NCBI RefSeq assembly: GCF_001007935.1 | Contig: NZ_CP011451.1 | Span: 62,001 to 126,000 of the forward strand | Length of the DNA: 64,000 bases | From: Nitrosomonas communis | Lineage (GTDB): Bacteria; Pseudomonadota; Gammaproteobacteria; Burkholderiales; Nitrosomonadaceae | Direction: 5' to 3' | Part shown: positions 58,096 through 64,000 of the stretch, piece by piece | Layout: every line of letters begins with the position of its first letter | How positions within the stretch are numbered: position 1 is the first letter of the stretch | Translations under genes and position numbers: made by a program | The notes under the pieces: generated by a model | The model's input: only the letters and a program-made list of their open reading frames with translations | What the model was told of the DNA's origin: nothing | The model's database searches: none

Positions 58096-60186
58096 ATGAA
58101 ACTACCTTTTTCTTTTCAGATCAAGGTTGCCGCTACCTTGCTGATCATAGCCAGCTCGGTTTGGGCAGAACAGGATGAGGATATTAAACGGCTGACTAAG
58201 CCACAGAGCACCATTAATTTTGGCGCAGGCTATCTATTCAATGATAATGCTCGCTTTGGTCAATTTAATGGCTTACGTGACGATGGTTTTTACGGGATTT
58301 TCAATCTCGACATAATAAGAAGAAATGACGATACCGGCACTTGGTTTAGGCTACAAGGTCGTAATCTGGGTTTCAGGAATCGGGATGTCCGGCTTGAACA
58401 TAGTAGACAGGGTAATTGGGGTTACTTTTTTGAATTCAGCCAGACCCCACGATACGAACCCTTCACAGCCAATACTGCAGTTGGAGGCATCGGCAGCTCC
58501 CATCTGCAGGTTCCCACTACTCCCACGGCCGGAGGCCCTGAGCATCTTAAAACCGAACGAGAATCTTTTGCATTTGGTATTAATAAATTCCTTCCTGCAA
58601 ATTTTGAACTGCAACTCCATTTCAAGAATGAAGATAAAGATGGCGCCCGCATATTCGGACGAGGCAATCGTTTAGGCCCTCCTGGACCCACTGCAGTAGG
58701 TGGTTATGAATTCCTTCCTGAGCCTATTAATTACACCACGCGTATATTTGGTGCCACACTCAATTATAACGGTAAAGATCTCCAGTTATCCGGAGGATAC
58801 TATGGAACACTTTTTGAAAACAAAAATAAAGCCTTGACCACTACTGGCGGCAGCAGTGTAGGCGGAATTTTTGCACCTGCCTTATTTACTCCCATCGCAC
58901 TACCCCCCGATAATCAAGCCCACCAGGCGTTTTTATCTGGTGGGTATTCCTTTAATCCCCATACACGGGGCACATTCAAGGCTTCCTATACGATAGCAAG
59001 CCAAACAGATGGCTTCTTTCCAACCCAGCTTGCAGCTCCTGGCGCTCCGAGTAATCTGCATGGCAAAGTGGACACCACATTAGTGCAAGCAGCTCTTACT
59101 TCTCGACCGTTATCCAAGCTTAACTTACTGGCAAATTTCCGCTATGAAGATCGTGAGGATAAAACGCCTGTTTTTCTTTACAATCCGAATGCCTTTAATG
59201 TTGATTTGAATGGAAACCGTTGGACTGGATTTAACACCCCACGTTCTTTCAGGACCTTTACCAATAAATTTGAAGCGAACTACGCATTGCCAATGAATTT
59301 GCGCCTGATTGGTGGTATTGATTATGAGCACTGGGATCGGACGGGAACACCTCAAACAACAGGCCATCGAAATAGTACTGACGAACTATCCGGACGCATA
59401 GAATTAAGGCGTACAATGGCAGAAACTGTGACAGGAACCCTTTCATATATACATAGTGACCGCTGGGGTTCGCATTTTTTAACCCAAACCACAGCAACAG
59501 GCCAACCATTCTTTAACCTGATCGCACCGATCAATCTCGCTGATCGCAATCGGGACAAAGTGCGATTATTGCTTAATTGGGAGCCTTTTGAGCCTCTATC
59601 CGTGCAAGCCGCGGTAGACCACTCATGGGACGATTATAATGGCGACCGCAATAACTCAGGCTTTGGTATAAAAAAAGGTATAGCACGAAACTACTCGCTG
59701 GATGCTGTTTATACATTTTCCGAAAATTTGCAAGCAAATGCATGGTTCTCACGGAATGAAACACAAATCGATCAAGCTAACAGGACACCTGCGCCGCGCG
59801 TGCCCTGGTCTGTTAAGCTGGAGAATTTGAGCACTTCATTTGGAGTTGGCATAAATGGCAGACCCCATGAGAAACTCGATATCGGCACCAACATTACTTA
59901 CTCTGAAATAACTGACAAGTTTAAACAATCAATCACTGAAGTTGAATGTTGTCCTGGTAATACGCCTGTACCCGATATTAAATTCAAACAAGGTAGATGG
60001 AATTTATTTGCAAGATATGCCTTACAAAAAAATCTAGGCCTTCGCCTGGATTATATTCTGGATTATTTTAAAACGAACGAGTGGACCTGGAGCGGATGGA
60101 CTTATACCGATGGCACCCGCTTAAGTCAGGATCAAAGGCAATGGGTCAATTTCCTTGGCATTTCTGCCTACATAAATTGGCAATAA
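58096..60186 (+). CDS. MtrB/PioB-family decaheme-associated outer-membrane protein
   Basis: A 696-residue outer-membrane barrel of the MtrB/PioB family: signal peptide to about SVWA-E (residue 24), mature start with INFGAGYLFNDNARFGQFNG, many amphipathic strands (GNWGYFFEFSQTPRYEP, NLLANFRYEDREDKTP), and a last strand LGISAYINWQ. It forms a sheath around the decaheme cytochrome encoded just upstream (21-bp gap, AGGAGAAAC ribosome site). There is no outer decaheme or multihaem partner (MtrC/OmcA) in the window. It could export electrons or, as with PioAB/MtoAB, import them from Fe(II). Function not assigned. Confidence 0.9.
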   Translation: MKLPFSFQIKVAATLLIIASSVWAEQDEDIKRLTKPQSTINFGAGYLFNDNARFGQFNGLRDDGFYGIFNLDIIRRNDDTGTWFRLQGRNLGFRNRDVRLEHSRQGNWGYFFEFSQTPRYEPFTANTAVGGIGSSHLQVPTTPTAGGPEHLKTERESFAFGINKFLPANFELQLHFKNEDKDGARIFGRGNRLGPPGPTAVGGYEFLPEPINYTTRIFGATLNYNGKDLQLSGGYYGTLFENKNKALTTTGGSSVGGIFAPALFTPIALPPDNQAHQAFLSGGYSFNPHTRGTFKASYTIASQTDGFFPTQLAAPGAPSNLHGKVDTTLVQAALTSRPLSKLNLLANFRYEDREDKTPVFLYNPNAFNVDLNGNRWTGFNTPRSFRTFTNKFEANYALPMNLRLIGGIDYEHWDRTGTPQTTGHRNSTDELSGRIELRRTMAETVTGTLSYIHSDRWGSHFLTQTTATGQPFFNLIAPINLADRNRDKVRLLLNWEPFEPLSVQAAVDHSWDDYNGDRNNSGFGIKKGIARNYSLDAVYTFSENLQANAWFSRNETQIDQANRTPAPRVPWSVKLENLSTSFGVGINGRPHEKLDIGTNITYSEITDKFKQSITEVECCPGNTPVPDIKFKQGRWNLFARYALQKNLGLRLDYILDYFKTNEWTWSGWTYTDGTRLSQDQRQWVNFLGISAYINWQ

Positions 60187-60202
60187 TTCAACGCAGAAAG
60201 AA

Positions 60203-60237
60203 AACTGGCCAGCTGGATAAATCTGCTGGCTAGAAAG
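60203..60237. terminator. Probable bidirectional terminator between convergent cytochrome genes
   Basis: GCCAGC (60208-60213) pairs with GCTGGC (60225-60230), with flanking AACT/AGTT-type complementarity. It lies between the convergent barrel and monohaem cytochrome genes. Confidence 0.5.
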
Positions 60238-60252
60238 TTCCAGGATAACAAG

Positions 60253-61128
60253 TTAGGGTATGGCGCCTGGTAAGCGTTTTACCGTACTTATCGCTTTCAG
60301 ATAAGCGATGAGTTCCTCTATCACTTTTTCCCGTACTGAAATCTCGGCTACCAGTGGCGGCATGGTCGTGTTATAGCGAATACTGGATGGGTCATCAATC
60401 CAGCGTTTCAGATATTCTGGCTGGATATACTCGGTCACACTAAGCGGATAATTTAATTCAGGCGCCTTGCCACCACCTTGACCATTGATGGTATGACAGG
60501 CGATGCAGTGCTTGCGAAAATGCAGGAACCCTTGCTGTACTTGCTGAGATGCATTGGCTGGCGGGAAAAGCGCTGGAAAACGGGCGGCAAAAGAGGTCAG
60601 ATCAATCTCTTTTATCTGATAAGGCATGCCGGCTGCCCCTTCTTCGCGTAATTCAGTTGACTTCAGATTATCCCATACCAGGTATAGCGGCTCTAATTCA
60701 ACCGTTTCATTATTCTGCAATACGTTTTCCAGCGTAAACGGTGAATCATCTGCGCTAGCAAAAGCAAAATAGGCGTCATATGCAAGAAACTTTGCTACGG
60801 GAATGCTTGGCTGGTAACCATCTGCACAGAGAAAAACGATCTCTTCCGCCTCTCTCCAGTTTTTGCCAAAAATATGATCAAAAAGTGACCGTGCTGAATA
60901 AACTTGGTAAGTGCGCATTGTTTTATCATGTGGCTCATAAATTTTGAGAAAACGCTCAGATGCAATCGCCGCGAATTCTTCCAAATGCAGAATTCGAACG
61001 ATCTCGCCCTTGTTTTTAAATTCAATCTTCGTGTTAATCGTACTGCCTTGGGCAAATGCCAAGTTGGTTAAACCCATCATCACGTACACAACAACAATCA
61101 TGAATCCACAATACCAAAGATTTCTCAT
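60253..61128 (-). CDS. Exported protein with N-terminal molybdopterin-binding-like fold and C-terminal cytochrome c domain
   Basis: A 291-residue periplasmic protein with signal peptide ending near AFA-Q (residue 26). The middle (about 65-190) resembles the beta-rich oxidoreductase molybdopterin-binding (SUOX-like) fold without its cofactor cysteine, with YQVYSARSLFDHIFG and FLCADGYQPSIPVAKFL. The C-terminal 90 residues are a monohaem cytochrome c domain with CIACHTINGQGGG (about 211-223) and Met ligand in TTMPPL. Convergent with the decaheme/barrel pair. Likely an electron carrier or terminal reductase-associated protein; partner unknown. Confidence 0.8.
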   Translation of the reverse strand: MRNLWYCGFMIVVVYVMMGLTNLAFAQGSTINTKIEFKNKGEIVRILHLEEFAAIASERFLKIYEPHDKTMRTYQVYSARSLFDHIFGKNWREAEEIVFLCADGYQPSIPVAKFLAYDAYFAFASADDSPFTLENVLQNNETVELEPLYLVWDNLKSTELREEGAAGMPYQIKEIDLTSFAARFPALFPPANASQQVQQGFLHFRKHCIACHTINGQGGGKAPELNYPLSVTEYIQPEYLKRWIDDPSSIRYNTTMPPLVAEISVREKVIEELIAYLKAISTVKRLPGAIP

Positions 61129-61587
61129 TTTTGTTCTACCTCATGATTTTAGTTAAGCTACTTATCCTCTACTCTTCTGATAGATTTAGCCAAAGTACAA
61201 TGTACGCCGACACATCAGCAAATAATAGCTTTAGGTGCTCAATCCATTAGAAGTAAGTAATTTTTTTTGATCCGCTCTTTTGACAAACACATCGAAAGAT
61301 ATATCTGTCAATGCTTAAAAAGAAGATAGCAGATTATGAAAACGGCTAGCTGAATAAAACTTGATACAAACTGAACGAGAACGCAGCCGATCAGTTTCAT
61401 TCAAATAAGCTAGGTCCAATGAATGAAAACGGTTGCTCGTACTTTACCGCACCTACCTCTATTAAAAGGCATACTGTTCCTTCGCTTCCGGCAAATTTTT
61501 TTATCATTCTGCCTAAAGCGATAGCCCAAAATCAAACTCCTCTATATCTTCTTTTATTTCGCGCGCTAGCGCTTTCAGCTGATCAGC
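61129..61587. other. Intergenic region, no gene supported
   Basis: Holds the promoter of the minus-strand cytochrome and ends where a degenerate GIY-YIG copy begins. A plus-strand frame (61419-61664) starting MNENGCSYFTAP is contradicted by the homology of its right part to the GIY-YIG gene on the opposite strand. Confidence 0.4.
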
Positions 61588-61690
61588 TTAGATCCCTTGA
61601 TGACATTGTACTTATGACCGCAAACACATTTGACGAGGTTGGGTGTTACATCAACAATATGTAGACACATGGCTGCATAGTTCAGTCATT
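61588..61690 (-). pseudogene. Degenerate GIY-YIG nuclease copy
   Basis: ATCCCTTGATGACATTGTAC...AACACATTTGACGAGGTTGG (plus strand) closely matches 62130-62250, the N-terminal half of the intact GIY-YIG gene, with a 26-bp deletion and many changes. The C-terminal half is missing. It is the left copy of a tandem duplication with a period of about 573 bp. Confidence 0.75.
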
Positions 61691-61697
61691 GGGTTGG

Positions 61698-61952
61698 ATT
61701 CCGGCTTACGTCGGAATGACGGTGCCTATAGCGTGCACCGGGAAAACAATATCGCCAGATTCATTCTTCACTATTTGTTCTCACGACCTAGGGATCGCTT
61801 TATTATAAAAAATTTATTACCTGATCAGTCTCGACTGTCTCTTGAGAGATCGGATTGATCGTATCACCAACCCGGAGATATCAATAACGAAATCGAATTG
61901 GCAGTATAACGCCAATTCTCTGCTCATCCGTCATTCCGGCATAGGCCGGAAT
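61698..61952. repeat. REP-bounded repeat unit A
   Basis: Bounded by palindromes ATTCCGGCTTACGTCGGAAT (61698-61717) and ATTCCGGCATAGGCCGGAAT (61933-61952). Between them about 215 bp is a diverged copy of unit B (62270-62528), with shared blocks such as CCTATAGCG, CTGATCAGTCT, and CAGTATAACGC. Confidence 0.8.
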
Positions 61953-61965
61953 CCAGTCGCAACTG

Positions 61966-62250
61966 TTACAAAATCTCGGAATACAAATCCCACCATGCCG
62001 GGTTCTGTTGCTCGATCAGCTTCAACTTCCAGTCACGTTTCCATTCCTTGATCGCCTTTTCGCGGCGGATTGCTGACTCCATGGTTTCATGCAGTTCAAA
62101 CCATACGAGCGTATGAACCCCGTATTTCTGGGTAAATCCCTTGACGATATTATTCTTGTGTTCCCAAACACGCTTGACGAGGTTCGATGTCACACCGACA
62201 TACAAGGTACCGTTTCTACGGCTAGCCAACATGTAAACACAAGGCTGCAA
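61966..62250 (-). CDS. GIY-YIG nuclease-family protein
   Basis: A 94-residue single-domain protein of the UPF0213/YhbQ-type GIY-YIG group. Motifs: VYMLAS..GTLYVGVT (GIY-YIG strands, variants YML/YVG), LVKRVWEHK with the catalytic Arg (about residue 27), and the helix TMESAIRREKAIKEWKR with the metal-binding Glu. Such small proteins are predicted DNA-cleaving or -binding enzymes; none is strongly characterised. Start ATG 62250 lies 20 bp from a REP palindrome, and the stop lies 14 bp from another. A decayed copy sits 570 bp to the left, so gene and REPs were duplicated together. Confidence 0.85.
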   Translation of the reverse strand: MQPCVYMLASRRNGTLYVGVTSNLVKRVWEHKNNIVKGFTQKYGVHTLVWFELHETMESAIRREKAIKEWKRDWKLKLIEQQNPAWWDLYSEIL

Positions 62251-62269
62251 AGTTTAGTCACTGCTCTGG

Positions 62270-62528
62270 ATTCCGGCTTACGCCGGAATGACGGTACCTA
62301 TAGCGCACACTGTGCAATTGATACCGTCTGGTTGATTCTACATCACATGTCTTCACCATCTTAATATACAGGCTTCTTCTTAAAAAATCGTTACTATTGA
62401 TCAGTCTTAGTTGCCTCTTGAGTGACCGGATTGATCTCGTTATCAACCTGGAGAATATCCATAACGAACTCGAATCCGCAGTATAACGCTAATTCTCTAC
62501 TCATCCGTCATTCCGGCGCAAGCCGGAA
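62270..62528. repeat. REP-bounded repeat unit B
   Basis: Palindromes ATTCCGGCTTACGCCGGAAT (62270-62289) and ATTCCGGCGCAAGCCGGAA (62510-62528) bound about 220 bp homologous to unit A. The palindromes can form strong hairpins. Confidence 0.8.
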
Positions 62529-62582
62529 GTATCAATTATATGCAGCGAAAATATTTGTTATTCTTACCCCGCTTTGTTTAAA

Positions 62583-62603
62583 TTCTGAATTTTTAAAGGC
62601 GCC
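62583..62603. mobile_element. Isolated MITE-2 end
   Basis: TTCTGAATTTTTAAAGGCGCC matches the right end of the MITE-2 copy at 22303-22496. No partner end is found nearby; probably a relic. The interval 62604-62740 shows nothing else. Confidence 0.6.
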
Positions 62604-62740
62604 TTCTAATACTTCGCAATAGAAATCCAGCTAGTGATTATATTGTAATTATAAATATTTTTATTTTTCGTTCTACTTATAAGCTCAGAATTATAAACTC
62701 CAAGAATTGTGAATATATTCCTTCCATTATTTATACTTAT

Positions 62741-64000
62741 CTACCCTCTTGGTAGTTCAATTCCTCGAAGTCGACGGTATAGAGTAACTGCAAATGAATC
62801 CGTCATACCTGACACAAAATCAGTAGCACTTAAAAGGCGCTCATAATGTGTTTTACCTTTTCTAAATTGCTCTGGGATGATTTCCAAAATTTTCTTTTCT
62901 GTCGATGATATTGAGCATCCAATGCCAACTAGGGCTGGCACAACTTTGTCCAACAATCCACCAAGCATTTCAAAACCGACTGCTTCGATATAAAGAACGT
63001 TTGGTGCTGCATATACTTTTTCTCTGGATAGTGTTTTAATAGCTTTAAGTTCGTTATTAAATTTGCATTGCGACATGAGGTCTTGTTCGTGCGTTTCTTC
63101 CATAAGTTCCTCGTAATGCTCCTAAAATACCGATACTGCATCAAGGATCAAAGAATTAATTGCTCTTGCTCGCAGGTATTCGAATCTACTCTTGTCATTA
63201 TCTATGCCCGTGTATGAACCCGACATTAGAGCTGTTTTTGAATCAAATGCAATTGGCTCCAAATGTTCTGCTGCCTCCTTAAACGTGACGCGCCCAAGCC
63301 GATGACCATCCTCCAAGTCAACGATTCGATAACAAATATCGTCCGCAGCTTCCATCAGAAATGCTAGAGGATGGCGGGACCAGGCGCCATCCATTTTCTT
63401 CTTTAAACCAAGGCCATCTGCAACTTTTATGAACCATTCCTCATCACCAATGACAAAGCCAAATTTTTTCTCACTAACCTTCACTGAACCTTCCAAAGAT
63501 GAGATATGAGCTCGGCGCGGATACTTGCTATAAGCACCGAGCACTGCATATGTGAGTTGAAGTCCTCCCCATTGATATTGTTTTGCAGGCGGCTCAACAC
63601 ACGAAAGCCTTGTGCATTACCCGCAAATTCGAGAAAATCTTGTACCTGTTCAGAAGCAAGATCTTTTAAGTACGACTTACCAACGCCCTCAAACCACGTC
63701 CTGATCGCATCTTCACCAGAATGACCAAAAGGTGGATTACCAATGTCATGTGCCAAGCAGGCAGCAGCAACAATATTCCCAAACTCTAGTGCTTGAAAGT
63801 CCTTAAACCCACTGCGCTCTATAATTAAGCTCCCGGCCAGTGTACCCAGGGGCCTACCAACACACGACACTTCTACGCTGTGTGTTAACCTAGTCCTGAC
63901 GTAATTGCTCTCAGCCAGCGGGAAGACTTGCGTCTTATCTTGAAGACGCCGAAAAGCACTGGAGAAAACAATACGTCATAGTCACGCTGATACTCTGATC
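62741..64000 (-). pseudogene. dgt: Decayed dGTPase (deoxyguanosine triphosphate triphosphohydrolase), 5' end outside window
   Basis: On the minus strand the reading order is FSSAFRRLQDKTQVFP and RTRLTHSVEVSCVGR, then AACLAHDIGNPPFGHSGEDA (HD motif), LQLTYAVLGAYSKYPR, FLMEAADDICYRIVDLEDGH, LRARAINSLILDAVSVF and EMLGGLLDKVVPALVG, the whole dGTPase architecture. It is broken by frameshifts near 63975 (about where GACCGTATT would be read, one base is missing) and near 63560, and by an in-frame TAG at 63124-63122. The intact enzyme hydrolyses dGTP to deoxyguanosine and tripolyphosphate in nucleotide-pool control. Several independent lesions make sequencing error less likely. Confidence 0.85.

Noticed and set aside
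61588..62528. CRISPR-like array suggested by repeated GGAATGAC/GTCATTCC palindromes
   Set aside because: Only four palindromes, spaced by about 220 bp of homologous sequence, which is a tandem duplication and not a repeat-spacer array.
62741..63870. Three independent small genes near the right edge
   Set aside because: They join into a single dGTPase once two frameshifts and one TAG codon are allowed for.

Overview
The window looks like a chromosome segment of a betaproteobacterium, most likely an ammonia oxidiser of the Nitrosomonas group. The basis is a betaproteobacterial 16S-Ile-Ala-23S-5S operon, several c-type cytochromes, a glycogen cluster built around GH57 enzymes, and many small insertion-derived repeats and decaying genes. 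The genus is inference from style and gene content; no database search was possible.

Layout. 1-2.6 kb: the N-terminal part of a CysJ-like diflavin reductase, a THEP1-type NTPase, and IS110 and IS982 remnants. 3.2-8.0 kb: a periplasmic di-heme cytochrome c peroxidase, a long gene-free stretch, a small lipoprotein and an outer-membrane porin. 8.2-13.0 kb: a visibly G+C-richer block (EEP nuclease-fold protein, phospholipase D-VTT fusion, triple-BON protein, small exported protein) between two same-orientation copies of a short inverted-repeat element, here called MITE-1. 13.5-16.9 kb: an overlapping three-gene operon (C39-like peptidase, RimK-like ATP-grasp ligase, GCS2 carboxylate-amine ligase) that looks like a peptide-ligating pathway. 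17.0-22.5 kb: an IS110-derived mini-element, an OprP-type porin, and the ydbH-ynbE-ydbL envelope lipid-transport set. 22.5-25.3 kb: a long acyl-CoA synthetase/acyltransferase gene broken by frameshifts. 25.6-32.7 kb: an AhpD-like protein, a sodium:solute symporter, and a multicopper oxidase-galactose oxidase fusion between two secreted proteins that share a C-terminal cysteine module. 33.3-38.7 kb: the rRNA operon on the minus strand, with promoter and boxA. 39-46.8 kb: glycogen/alpha-glucan metabolism (two GH57 enzymes, glgC, glgB). 46.9-56 kb: a glutamine amidotransferase, a DUF2868/DUF3482 membrane-GTPase pair, secreted and lipoprotein genes, msrB with a decayed msrA behind it, a Crp/Fnr regulator and small membrane/exported proteins. 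57.1-61.1 kb: a DmsE/MtrA-type decaheme cytochrome with an MtrB/PioB-type barrel (a possible electron conduit through the outer membrane), with an FNR-type palindrome far upstream and a convergent monoheme cytochrome. 61.6-62.6 kb: a tandem module of a GIY-YIG nuclease gene and REP-like palindromes. 62.7-64.0 kb: a dGTPase gene inactivated by frameshifts and a nonsense codon.

The most promising less-described items are the C39/ATP-grasp/GCS2 operon, the GIY-YIG/REP module, the oxidase fusion with its twin cysteine-module partners, the MtrAB-like conduit in a presumed nitrifier, and the MITE-1/IS110 family, whose copies tend to lie at the 3' ends of genes.
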